Source of the DNA: Struthidea cinerea
Taxonomy: Eukaryota > Chordata > Aves > Passeriformes > Corcoracidae
Direction: 5' to 3'
Assembly (NCBI GenBank): GCA_013397865.1
Contig: VZTI01003801.1
Coordinates: 685,093 to 749,092 of the forward strand
DNA: 64,000 nucleotides
The notes under the pieces were generated by a model. The model made no database searches. It was not told where the DNA came from and saw nothing but the letters and a program-made list of their open reading frames with translations. Made by a program: the position numbers and the translations under genes. Shown here piece after piece: positions 1 to 11,500 of this stretch (position 1 is the first letter of the stretch; each line of letters starts with the position of its first letter).

Positions 1-493
1 GGGAAGATGTCCTGGGTCTGGGCTGGAGCGCACAAAGGAGAGCTGGGCATGTCTATAAGGACACTGAAAAGGGGATGGCCACCGTTGCAATAAGCTTCCT
101 GGGAGAGCAGATGGCAGCAGCAGGGACCTGACACTGCTGAAAGGGAGCTTTAACAATCAATTTGTGAACTGGGGGTGAGTTTGAGAGCTGGCCTTGCAGA
201 AGCTGCAGCACCAGACAGAGCTGAACCTGTCTCATGGCTCTGATCTCTGCCATCACCTGGGTTGTGCTCTGTGACTCCACGGCACAGCTTTGCAGGAGCT
301 GTTTTGGCATTCTGTGAGCAAGTATTGGGACGTTGTTACTGTTGATAGTGCTAAGTGATCTCAGGGACCACAGCAGCTAAATCCTCCTAAACCCAAATTT
401 TAAAAAAGGGAGTCTCTTGAAACTGTGAGCATGTTTTTCTTCTCTGCACTGTTGGAACCAGATTGCTGATTTATTTTCTGTTCTCCTGCACAG
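1..493 (+). other. ESR2: ESR2 last intron (3' part)
   Basis: This is non-coding sequence upstream of the final ESR2 exon. It ends in a pyrimidine-rich tract and a CAG acceptor at 491-493. The preceding ligand-binding-domain exon is not in the window. No repeat or other gene was recognised here. Confidence 0.8.
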
Positions 494-683
494 TAACAAA
501 GGAATGGAGCATCTCCTGAGCATGAAGTGTAAAAACGTGGTGCCGGTGTATGACTTGCTGCTGGAGATGTTGAACGCTCACACCCTCCGAGGGCAAAGGA
601 AGTCGCCAGCCACACACCCCGAGTTTGGCCCACTGGAGCAAATGGAGCCTGGGGACAGCCTGCGGAACGGGGCACCCCAGTAA
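494..683 (+). CDS. ESR2: Estrogen receptor beta, final coding exon
   Basis: Estrogen receptor beta is a nuclear, ligand-activated transcription factor. This exon follows a CAG acceptor at 491-493. The first base completes a split Ser codon, and 62 codons follow to a TAA stop at 681-683. It encodes NKGMEHLLSMKCKNVV, the end of helix 11, then helix 12 with the AF-2 core PVYDLLLEML, which folds over the ligand pocket and forms the coactivator groove. The last 35 or so residues form the F domain, which diverges quickly and ends in NGAPQ. Asn-Ala-His after the helix, LRG, and the lack of the long ESR1 tail identify ESR2 rather than ESR1. Only this exon is inside the window, so upstream domains cannot be judged. 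Confidence 0.95.
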
Positions 684-2670
684 TTGCGTTGAGACCTGGA
701 AATGTGAGGCTTTTTCAGAGCTATGGGAGAAAACAGAACTGCTGTGATGGGGCTGCAGAAGTGAGACCACGTGCGAGTTCTCATCCCTTCTGGATTTGCA
801 CATCGGTGTCTCGGGAGAGGCCGTGGGGCGCTCGCCTCTGTCCGCATTTCTGACATTGTAGCAGCTGCACTGCTATAGTGCCTTTTCTGAGACTCTGCAA
901 AAGCACCTTATGAAATCAAGCCTCAGAACAGCACTGTGGGACAGCGAATTGCTGCCTCTCCTTCTCAGAGGCAGAACTGAGAGGGAGAGGTAAAGGGACA
1001 GGTTTGAAATGGCAGAAGAAGCCTGTGCCAGAGCTTGGAGAGAGCACCTTGGTCTCTGTCTCCCCGAGCAAGACTTCTAAGCACTGAGTGGACAATGTCC
1101 TCTTTCAGCACGGGGTGGCGTGAAATGTCGAACAGCATCATTTGGGACAGATGTTTATTTGGGACAGATGTTTACCTCTGTGTGCTGGTCCCTGGGGAAT
1201 GCCCGCTCTGCAGCTGATCTAGATAAAGTGCCGAGATACAGACAACAGTGTAAAGGAGCTTATTCTCAAATATGCAATGGCTGCAAGGGCCTCCATTTGA
1301 AGGTCATTTGAAATAGCTCCTAGGGTCAGTTCAGAGCCTCTGCAGAAAGTTTAAACTGAGCTTAAGTTTGTATTTTGTGAGCCTGTTTTTAACACTCACA
1401 TTATTATCTGCTTATAATTCTTCAGTGCTTTAAACAACGACCAAATCGTCCCGATATTTCAGCCAATGCCAACCTTTGAAATGTGTTTTGTCTGTGAGAT
1501 TAACATGTTGTTTTATATATTTATTAATGATGTTAAATCTATTCTAATAATTAGGTACAAGAGGTTTCTCTGTGAATATTAACTGTTTGTATTTGTATAT
1601 GATCTGCTGATCAGGCCTTGTGAAACCAGCTAGAAACAAAATCTTCCCACCCCTTTGACTGGTGTGTGGAATTACATCCTGCCCACCCAAAACCTCTTGC
1701 AGGGGGTGAGGCGCTGGATGGGAACATGGATGGGGATCTGTTTTTGTCTGCTGCCCTGAGGTTTGCTGCTTGCTTGTTCTCAGCATGCATGGCACCTTGT
1801 GCTGTGGTCTTCATATCTTTATAGGAGCCCTCAAAGAGCGAGGATGGGGATAATGGTAAATGTAAAGATAATGTAAAGATGGGGATAATGTAAAGCACTA
1901 CTTTGCTTTGCAAGTGTGATGACTTGTTTGAATTACACTGAAGATGTAGTGGTTTAAACTTCCTTTTTGTGCTGATTTCTGCATGTGTTTAAGCTGCACT
2001 GAGTAAAAAAAACCTGATTAAATGGCCTGGCTGATGACCCCAGAGATCAGCAGAATGGCATCATTCATTCTGGTAACTGTCTCTCTAAATGGATACATTT
2101 AAATATAGCACATGCATGTTCTGGGCATTATGGTGGAATAAATTGGGATCACACCAAAATCTATTTTGAGCCAATAAGTCTTTTGCATTAGGGACTTTGA
2201 TTAGTATGCCATTTGCATATTTTGAATATTAGTCAAACCATTAATCTTGGTGGTTTTTTAAAGCCAAGGACAGTATTTTTTATAGGAGGCGCATAAAGAG
2301 TTTTCAGTGAGTTACACAAATCTATTGTCTGTTTGATCTTATACTATACCAGATGCTGCTGCTGATCTAAATTTTTACTCTCTGCCTTTTTATTGTTTTT
2401 AAGAAACTGTAATATAGCAGTGTCCTTCTAAAGAAGTGTAATATTTACAATGAAAAAAAAGGAAAAAAATGTGAGTACAGTCTGGAATTTATTGGTACTT
2501 TCTTTTTGAGAGATGTTTTGCTGTGAAACAAACCCGTCTCAGTATTTCTTGGGCTTGATTGTGTTTTGGCCTCATTGCCTGTTGTGTTGTTCTTTCTCTG
2601 ATTTTCCTTACCCTGTGTAATCTTTTGGTTTAATACAGTTTTTCAAATAAATGTTTAAGTGATTTGTTTG
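684..2670 (+). other. ESR2: ESR2 3' UTR (probable extent)
   Basis: This AT-rich stretch without convincing coding sequence follows the ESR2 stop. AATAAA hexamers lie at 2137-2142 and 2646-2651; the second is followed by a GT-rich tract (about 2661-2680) typical of a cleavage site. I infer a 3' UTR of about 1.5 or 2.0 kb, depending on which signal is used. The exact end cannot be set without RNA evidence. Confidence 0.55.
2646..2651 (+). promoter_or_regulatory. ESR2: Candidate ESR2 polyadenylation signal
   Basis: A canonical AATAAA is followed within 35 bases by a GT-rich downstream element made of TTTG/TTTGT units. An earlier AATAAA at 2137-2142 has a less obvious downstream element and could be an alternative site. 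Confidence 0.5.
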
Positions 2671-4140
2671 TTTGTTTTGCTTTAAAAGTGCTGAATTTAT
2701 GTACAATCTTGGAACAAACCTTTTGAAGAGAAAATGGGAAAGACTGGGTATAAATCATGAAATTACCTTCTAAATACAAATTTGCTGTGGATTGACTCTG
2801 TGAAAGGGTGATGCTGCAGTTTTGTGCCACATGGTTGTTGTTCATGTATGTTGTTGTTAGCACAGTGCAAACAGGAAAATGATGTGATTTTAACCTACTT
2901 TTTGGCTTGTTGAACATAATTTTATTAAAAGTTACTAACAGTGTTTTAAAATGAGTGAAAGTCAACAGCTGTGGAGTCTGGATTAATGTGGCTGTGTTCA
3001 TACTGGGATAAGGAGAAGATGCACATCTCCAACAGCACAGGGGAGGTGTGTGGCAGTGGCTGAACAAGGCTGCCTGCGTCTCTTGAGCTGCTGGGTTTGT
3101 CTCAGGTCTGCATCCCCCAGACTCTCTCAGATGCTGCATTCCTGGTGCGGAGCACATCCCTGTCCCGGCCAGCCCTGAGCAGGGCTGTCACACTGTGCTT
3201 CCATTTGGTTGTCCGGGGTTTTTCCAGTCTCAGTGTGAACAAGCGGAGCCCTCAGGACCTGCAGGGGCTCTGAGGAGGAGCTGTTTTATCGCTTTCCTTC
3301 ACTGCTTGGCTGTAACTTGGCTTCTGCTGGGACCTGGCAGAGGTGCTGCTGCTACTTGGAGAAACCGTGCTGCAGTTCTGGGATGTTCACAGAGGTGAGC
3401 AAACCTGGCTCGGGCAGGAGGGACAGTTGCCATGGGTTAAAAAAATGATAAAGGGAATGACAAAAGGAAGGAAGGTCAAACTTTTTAACAGCACACAGAA
3501 GGAAAACATCCTGAGCTTCCTCTCTCAAGTCTGGAACTGGAACCAGATGGTAAAACAACCTTGGCTGTTTTTCCTTTTTCTCTCTTTTTTTAAAGAAACA
3601 TGGTTTCAGACAGGTGAAATGCTTTGTCTCCAGGAATGTGAGACCTTTTTCACACCACTGTCTTCCTTCAAATTACCCATTTTTAGTGCTGTCATGTTTC
3701 CAGACAGAGAAGAGAGTGTGGGGGAAAGATATGTAGATGTGTTGAAACATTCTCCCTTGAGATAGTGCCCAACAGGGTAAGTGCTGCTATAAAATAGCAA
3801 ACTAAGGTAGCACTTGAAGATTTTTTTAAAATAAATATGTGTATTTCCATAGTCTCATATTATGTTAATTCTTTGCTGACTGAATGATAGATCTATATAG
3901 GGATCATCGTGGTAAAAGGAGAGCATCCTTTTAAGTGCTGGAATTTTTCATTTTACTCTTGATGACCTGGGAGTATGAAAGGTATCTGTTGTATTTGCAT
4001 CATTACTGTGGTTTAGCAGAGCCTAAAAATGCAGTGAGCCCCAGAAAGCTGCCTGTTGGTTCTATTTGAGCTGTCACCAGCAATCATCCTCTTTTGAGCT
4101 AAGAATTTTTGACTTGCTTGGACTTTTATCATAAAATTGT

Positions 4141-4500
4141 GGCGTGACTTGGGTCAGAAGGGACTGTCAAGATCATCTCCTCTGTCACGGGCAGGGACAC
4201 CTTTCACCAGACCAGGTTGCTCAGAGCTCCATCCAACCTGGCCTTGAACATTTCCAGGAAAGGAGTATCCACAACTTCTTTGGGCGACCTGTTTCAGTGC
4301 CTCAACACCCTCAAAGTGCCCTGTCACTCCAAGTCCTTGTCAAAAGTCCCTCTCCATCTCCATTGTAGCCCCTTCAGGTACTGAAAGCTGCTCTAAGTCT
4401 CCTTGGAGAGCTCCCCTCCCTACAAGGGTTTCTACAGAGCCTGGCCAGGTGTCTCCACTCCACCCCACCCTCCATTCCATCCCCCTTAGCAGGTGCTGGC
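4141..4500 (-). mobile_element. CR1 LINE 3'-end fragment
   Basis: The plus strand carries the reverse complement of the CR1 3' terminal region: the blocks on caccagaccaggttgctc, ccatccaacctggccttg and the following 'cagtgcctcaacaccctc' type. It is a 5'-truncated, degraded non-LTR retroposon copy with no intact ORF. The terminal repeat is diverged. Confidence 0.85.
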
Positions 4501-5574
4501 TGCAGATTGTGGGTGTGGGGGACTCGTTATGGAATAGTTCTGAACATGCCAACTATGTTCCACCCAGGGAGTAGCAGCTGCATTTCACCCCATAATTTCT
4601 GTACTGTTGGGATGTGAATGTAACTTCTCAGTTTCCCCTAACTTTACCCCAGGCCATCTTTTCACACTTCCATACACTTGGAGCTGGAAGCCATGGAAGC
4701 ACCTTTGCTATCATCACCATCCAGCTCAGAAAAAATGGTTTGACATTACTCAGGTCCTGTGAGGTAATGCGTCAGCAAAGCAGTTAAGCTGTGGTCATCT
4801 GTTGTGCTGACCCAGTGCCTAAACCAATTCTAAAGAGACTGTAGCAAATGGGAGTATGAAAAGCAAGTGGATTGCTAAAATATGGAATGTAACTATAATT
4901 TACATTAATTTTTCACAGTATTTTACTACTAAACTGAAGTATGGTGCATTAAATGGCACACTTCCATAGCTAAGACTTCAGTTTGTGATTTGTGTATTGT
5001 TTAACTCCATCTTTACATTTAAGAGTCACCTACACTCCTCATGCATTGAGTGCCAGTGATTTTGATTTAAGTGCACGAAGAAAATGAGATTGCTATGCTA
5101 TAAAAATGCCAACATCTGCTGCTACTGCCTCAACGGACAAAACCATCTTCACTCATCACAGTGTCACACAGCAGCTGGCACAACCATTACCAGTGCTTAC
5201 TGCACATCTCCTATGCCTGTTTTCCACTTTTTTTTCCCTATTTTTTGTTCTTAGTCCTGTCATTTTAGTTTATCAACATTTCGCTCTCTCCTTGAGTTTG
5301 TAATGGAAATGGGTTCCAGACTGAAAGTGGTGCCTTTTTAAAGCACTTTATGTATGTTATGGTAATGTGAAAACAACTCCACAACACCCCAGCCCCTCCC
5401 TTTCCCCCAGCTGTCTCTAGTTCTGTGGCCTGATGGTTATTTGTCTGGTGCTGTGTTTCATTCAGTTGTGGATTAGTGCAGCTGACTAAACAGGCATCAT
5501 GACGTAAATATACAGCTTTTTGTTAATTTCTCTCCCGTAGCTGAGCTCAGCCTGGTCTCATGAGCATGTAATGT

Positions 5575-5890
5575 GTGTGCTCAGTGTCTGAGGGACACCT
5601 TCCACCAGACCGGGTAGCTCCAAGCCCCATCCAACCTGGCCTCAAATGCTTCCAGGGATGGGGCAGCCACAGCTTCTCTGGACAATTTATTCCAGCACTT
5701 TCCCACCCGCACAGCAAGGAGTTTCTTCCCAACATCTCATCCAAACCTGCCCTTTGTCAGTTTAGAGCCATCACCCTCTATCCTACCACTACATCCTCTT
5801 GCAAAAAGCCCATCTCCAGCTCTCTAGTCCTGTTTAGGTCCCCTTTAGATACCAGAAGTTGCTCTTAGGTCTCCCTGGAGCCTTCTTATT
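5575..5890 (-). mobile_element. CR1 LINE 3'-end fragment
   Basis: This is a second copy of the same 3' CR1 region in the same orientation. The blocks ccatccaacctggcctcaaa and gcttccagggatggggcag are recognisable, followed by the segment near 'aaggagtttcttcccaaca'. It is 5'-truncated and non-coding. Confidence 0.85.
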
Positions 5891-7411
5891 GCTGTTGACT
5901 ATGCTGGAAGGGAGATAGATATAGCTGAAAACAGACTGAGGCCTCATTTCACTGCCAAACAAGAGGACTTCAACTCAAAACTAGTTTGGGCTTGGTTTGA
6001 TTCCTGTAATGCATGTGCACAACCACAATGGGGTTGTGCTTGCTCTCACTACTGCATCTGCCCTCTCTTTTAAATATTCTTTTTTCCTTCCCTGGCCACC
6101 AACAATCCAGTCCTGAGCGAGATGATGACACAAAGAAGTGGGTGGAGCTATAAAATGACTTGTTTAAGCAGACTTCAGTGTCAGCCTATAGTGCAGTGAT
6201 TATAATCAACTGGAAATAAAACTATTTAAAATAGGTTTGGAAGAAAAGATTTAAGCCATTTCCCAGACTTTTTTTTTTGTGACATTTTGAGGTAATTTCT
6301 TGAAAGCTCCTCTTTTTATATATTACATCAGCTCAACAATTTGATGTTCACAATGAAAAGAAATTGTAGGCTATGAAATTTTCCTTAGACCTTTTAACAT
6401 TGTTCAATTTTTCTCCCCTGCACTGGTTCTTTAATGGAAGAACTGAGTATCATGTCAGCAACTGACTATTACTTCTTGGCAGAAAGGTCTGCATGGGTAT
6501 TTGTGACAACCTGGCAATGAAATAATGGTTAGACTTGACTCACTTCTATAGAGTAAGAAACTTAAATGAGCTCCATCTTAATGTAATTGTTTTGAAAATG
6601 TCAAATAATGATGGCAGAGGGAGGGAGGACAGTGTGTGTGCCTGTGTGCAGTGAGGTGTGAGGGGGATCCATCCCTGGATACACCACCAGTGTGAGAACT
6701 GGTGGTGCTGGAGCACAAGTCTGGCACCTCAACACAGCTTAGGAGTTTAGTTTACTATCCTGGAAATAAACCACAGTGGGTTTGCCACCATGACTGGGAA
6801 AAAGCTGTTGGTTTGGCCATTCTCTGAACATCAGGACAAAGCAGTTTGCTTCGTAACTCCCCCTGCCAGAAGATGTGGAATCAGCAACCACCAGTGGTGA
6901 CAAGTGTAGAAGGGTGGGAGAACTCTCACAGGCTGATCAGAGACCTTACTTTCTGTGGGTAAGCACTGCAGAAAGTGGCTAATTCCTGGGTGATTTTCAC
7001 TGCAACACACAAAAAGCATTTGACCAAAACCCTTACTGCTGCACTGAGCCCTCCTCCACGTACATTTCCGCACTCCAGCACTCCCACTATACAACGTCAG
7101 TTCCAGGGTAGGAAATAGTTCAGGGTTTCAAACTAGTAATAAGCATTAGTTTGTTCAACTTTGTATTCTTCCTCCAGGACATCACCACAAGTTGCAAAGG
7201 AAAGGATCTGTGCCACGGAACACAGGTCCCACTGCTGCATTTGTGATCTCTTGCTCTGACAAGCGAGGGAGCGGTTGTGCTTCGTCCAGCACCACTCCGT
7301 TGGCAGGCAGAGAAACTGACTCTTCCAGGAGTGGAAGGGGCAGCACTGCTGGAACATAAAGCTGGTCCCCCCCACTAGACATACCCACAGTCCTGCAGAC
7401 ATTGGCAAAAT

Positions 7412-7417
7412 TTTAAT
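7412..7417 (-). promoter_or_regulatory. SYNE2: Candidate SYNE2 polyadenylation signal (ATTAAA)
   Basis: The plus strand reads TTTAAT, so the minus strand reads ATTAAA about 0.86 kb past the stop codon. It is the best nearby variant hexamer, but support is weak without transcript ends. The alternative is at 6430-6435. Confidence 0.25.
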
Positions 7418-8277
7418 GAGAGTACTCAAACTGTACAACCGAGGGGCAGTGGCAATGCTGACTGTACACAAGGTTTCTCCAGCCACTGCCCAAGCGCCAG
7501 TTTCATTTAAAAAACAAAGCTTATAAAAACGCACAATTCTCTCCCAAGGTACTGTACACTATTCAGCAGGTTAAAAACTGAAAAAAAATCTTTCATTAAA
7601 AAAGTCATTGCACTATTTGTATACATCAGGGACAGTCTACATAATCATGTTCATCTAGAAAATATGTGCATTATAAACCGTTTCCATGCAATGCAGCAAT
7701 TCCTTATTTCAAAGGTGGTATAAAAAGACAACACAGCAGTCCTAACCACTAGAACACTTTATGTCAAACAAAACAAATGTGCATCATGATATTGAACGTG
7801 TTAGATGAATAAAATACAATAACAAAGATTCAAAAATATGTAATTTTTTTTTGTTTCCACCAAGTGACTACAGTACCAAAAGATACAAGTAACGTGAAGT
7901 GTGTGCAGAAATCATGTTAAATGAAGTCCCTCTTCACCTGCTTGTTTGTCATGCTAATCCAAGACAGACCGCTATGTTTAAGATTACTGTGATGTCGTTT
8001 CTGCATCTAAGAATTCAGTATCCAAACACCTTGCAAGCTTAAGAGCACTGCCCCTATAAAATAGTGTATCTATTGCATCAAAGTATAAAGTGTGTTGCTT
8101 ACAGTTTAAAAAAAAAAAAAAAAACTATAGAAAAAGTTTTGTTTTACGTACAAAAAAACCGCTGAAATTTTGTCAAGATATACATTTTGAGATGTGAAAT
8201 TCGCTGCTTGATTGATGCTAGAGCAGCATGGAGAAAAAAAGCACCACCCAAGAGTTCTGGTGTGACTGCAGGGTGCC
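7412..8277 (-). other. SYNE2: SYNE2 3' UTR (probable extent)
   Basis: This AT-rich sequence lies immediately downstream of the SYNE2 stop on the minus strand. It includes a 17-base A run at 8108-8124, which is a U tract in the mRNA. No canonical AATAAA was found on the minus strand close to the stop. The common variant ATTAAA lies at 7412-7417 and is my provisional end. Another ATTAAA at 6430-6435 would give a longer UTR. Confidence 0.4.
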
Positions 8278-8503
8278 CTAGGTGGGGGGGGGCCCGTTGG
8301 TGTAGCGCAGCATGGGGTAGAAGGAGCGGGCGAAGTTGTTGGACTGGGTGCAGCTGTAGTCTTCCTCAGAGGAGGGGATCATGCAAGCCAGGAGCAAAAG
8401 CAGCAGGAAGAACAACTGGAGAGGTAAAGCTGCTCGTAACACTCGGTAGAAGAAAGAGGGAGACCGAGGGTTTGCCTGCACAGGTTGTGGATGGCTTTCG
8501 CTC
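8278..8503 (-). CDS. SYNE2: SYNE2 exon w34: KASH domain and stop
   Basis: This is the terminal coding exon. The acceptor TTTTCAG abuts 8503; the first base completes an Arg codon from w33; the stop TAG is at 8278-8280. After a short cytosolic stretch (SESHPQPVQANPRSPSFF) come YRVLRAALPLQ and a single transmembrane helix rich in Leu and Phe. The luminal tail follows: EEDYSC, then RSFYPMLRYTNGPPPT. The Cys lies 23 residues before the C-terminus, where human nesprin-2 forms a disulfide with SUN proteins, and PPPT inserts in the SUN pocket. The final T marks nesprin-2; nesprin-1 ends in L. The three prolines are encoded by nine consecutive C. Confidence 0.98.
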
Positions 8504-11500
8504 CTGAAAAGGAGAAACAGAGAACAACAGGCACTTCAGGGTTTGAGTTAAACCAGATTTTTTACCCTATTTTCAGATGCAAACTTAACTTTTCCCAGGA
8601 GGCAAACAGACCATTCCAAATAGGTGTCGAAGCACAAAGGAAAGATATCGTTCACACTGATGAGGTTCTTCTCTGCCTGGCATTACTGAGATCTACCCTT
8701 TGAACAGGCCCCAGTGCACTGGGGGTTAAGTTCTCCCTCTGTCCTTCATGGTCTGCTTGTACTAAGTGACTCTCAGTGGCAAGTTTCTTTTTCCAAGCAT
8801 GCTGGTGGAATTAAAGGATGATATAAACAGAAAATAACCCCCATTTGGCACAAAAATTATTTTCTCAAGCCAGGGTTGCACATCATTGCAGAGGTCCTGG
8901 AGCAGGAATGCTAAAGGAAACCGTTCCCTAAAGAGCAGCCCAGAGCCGATAGGTAGAGGGGACACTACAGGTAGGCAGAAATCACCTCCATCCATGTGCC
9001 AACCTACAAGGAACAGCTGCCCAGGTTTCTGCTGGCACACAGCCCATCTCTGCCATATTCACTATTTTTCAAAAGATCAGGCAAATATAAAATACTACCT
9101 TGTGCTGCTGCCATTTCTGCCATCAGCAGTTCTCCTGAGGGCCATCTGTTGAGAGAAATAGCTTTTAGTGTCCAGATTTCAGAAACTACCAGGAATTTCT
9201 CTTTCTCAGAAAAGAGAGCTGTAGACTTTAAGGTCTGATTGTAAATGCTGTAATAAGGTACATGGACCTAAAAGCTAAAATGATTATATTTGAGGAACTT
9301 CCACAGTAAATGTGGAAAAATACACTATATGCTGATAGCAAAATATTAGAAAAAAAATACTTGCCTTCTTCACAGCAGGGCTGGATTTCTCTTCTTCTGG
9401 ATTATAGACTCCTGAGTCCAAGTCATCTGGAACTAGCAGGAATGTTTTGGTATCCTAAAAGATAATGGCACCTTCCTCTTTAAAATGCACATTCAAAACT
9501 GACAACAAATGAAGTGCAAAGAACCACCCTTCACTGCCTCTGCAGGTACACAGCCCACTGCCCCTTTACATGAGCATAACCAGTTCCCCAGAATAAAGAA
9601 ATGTTTTACAGTGCCCAGCCTGAAGGAATTACAATGGAATGGGTGCACACAGGTATTAACTTGAAAATCTCTCTGACAGGCCTCAGGATGAGCAACCCAT
9701 TGCTATGAACTTCAGCTCTCTGTTCATTACACACTCCTAGCCTGATACCTGGTTTGGATCACAGAAATTCAGGTTGGAAGAGACTTCAGGAAGTTCATCT
9801 AGTCCAACCTCCTGCTCAAAGCAAGGCCAGCTATGAGACCTGACCAAAAGCCTTACTCAGAGCTTTATCCTCTCTGCTCTTCAAACCCCTTGAGGCCAAA
9901 GGCAGCACAACCCCTCTGTTACAATACTGTACTAGCCTTGTGGTGCTGAAGTCTTTCCTACAGCCAGAAGTGTTCCTTTTTTAATCTTCTGAAGGTGGAA
10001 GTACTTAAGCTTAAAGTCAGTTTTTTTATAAATAGCTTCACTCTTAATATGCTGTTTCTTTTCAGTAAGGAAGATCCACAAACGAGTATTTAAATTCCAA
10101 CTCACCAGATTCCCTTGTATTGTTTTTAAGTCATGAGAGACTTGTTCAATCAGCTGTTTCAGTTTTGTTCCAATTACATGGACCTTCTCTTCCTCTTCAA
10201 TGTAATCACCATCTGATTTCAGCAGCAGGTAAGCAGTGAGCTCTTGGAGGGAGTTTACATTAAGCTGTTGCTCCAGCAGCTCTTTCTCCAGTTGCTGAGA
10301 ACAAACAAACAAAAAACAGCACAACAGACTGTTATCCTCAACTTTACAGATATTCTCCCAAAGGGAGGAACTCTGGAAGGCTTTAAAGAACAACACAACC
10401 CGCCTGAGAATCCACAAGGCACAGGAATGGTTATTACAGCTACATAGGAAATGAAGTTCTCTTGAAGAGACTGGTTGTACCTGCTTGAACTAACATTTAA
10501 AAATAGTTCTAGCAGCAGGTAATTCATATAGAGAGAACCTTAAATTTTGGAAATTGGAAGTCTTACTCCAGCATAAAGACTGCTCATAAGAAACTTAATT
10601 ATGATGTGTAATTATGGAAAAAGTGCCTTGTACAGGCAATATCTTGGTCCATTTCAAAGACCACCCACATGCCTGAGTACAGCAGGTTTGAGGACAAGGC
10701 TGCAGACATTGTGAGACATAAACATCCTGCTCTTCACTGTGTGGTGAGAGCTGAGCTGCTGCAGTTAAGACTACACTTACCATTAGCTCCTTTTGGCATT
10801 CCAGTATTGTATTGAGATCAGCACTGGGATCTGCGATTTGTGCTTCATTCCTCCGGCTTTCAGCACTTGCTAACCACAGGACTAGTTTTTGGCTCTGGTC
10901 ATGGAAATCCTACAGAAACAAAAATATTGGCACATAAGAGAGAAAACACCTTTGCAGTGCCTTCACCTACCAACAAAATGCCCAGCCCAGATTAGACAGA
11001 GCCATCACAAAGTCACAATCAGTGAGGGTACAGAAACCTTGTCAAACCGTTCCACCTATGTCGTAAAAGGGCATGACCCACTTGAAAGGTGTTTTACCAA
11101 AGTGTTTCAATCCATCAGAGGCAACTTTAGAAGGTAACAAAATGTCTTGGATTGTGAGTGACCATTCCACTGATGCACAGGATTTACCCATCTGCCCTCT
11201 CCCCTTATCAACCCCTCAGCAGCACCCCAAAGAGTTTTCCCTTACAAGCTGGCATGTGATATGCACCTGGCAGTGCAGCAAGGCTTGTTGTAAACCCTTC
11301 TTCCAGTTGTCCAGTGCACGAGTTGCCTTCTCCCAATGCAAGTTGACCTTCCGAAGCCTGTTCTGCAGCTCCTTGAACTCTGTGCTGTCTGCTTTCTGGA
11401 ACTCTTTGCTGCTCAGGTTAGCAGAAAGCAACACTGCTTTGTAGTTGTCAAATGCTTTAAGCATGTCCTGGTAGAAAAACAGGATTAGGAGCTTTTATGA

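Larger units (their letters stand above)
2671..7411. other. Intergenic region between convergent ESR2 and SYNE2
   Basis: No open reading frame here has gene-like features. The region contains two CR1 fragments (about 4141-4500 and 5575-5890) and ordinary AT-rich sequence. The true limits depend on where the two 3' UTRs end. Confidence 0.6.

Noticed and set aside
2630..3157. 175-codon minus-strand open frame next to the ESR2 3' end
   Set aside because: The AT-rich composition gives a low-complexity translation with no known family; it overlaps the probable 3' UTR end.
8108..8124. 17-base A run as the tail of a retroposed gene
   Set aside because: It lies in the SYNE2 3' UTR with no flanking duplicated sequence or processed gene body.
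9361..9454. Exon w32 extended four bases to a GT donor
   Set aside because: It would leave one extra base and put w33 and the KASH exon out of frame; the GC donor AAG/GCAAGT fits both phase and consensus.
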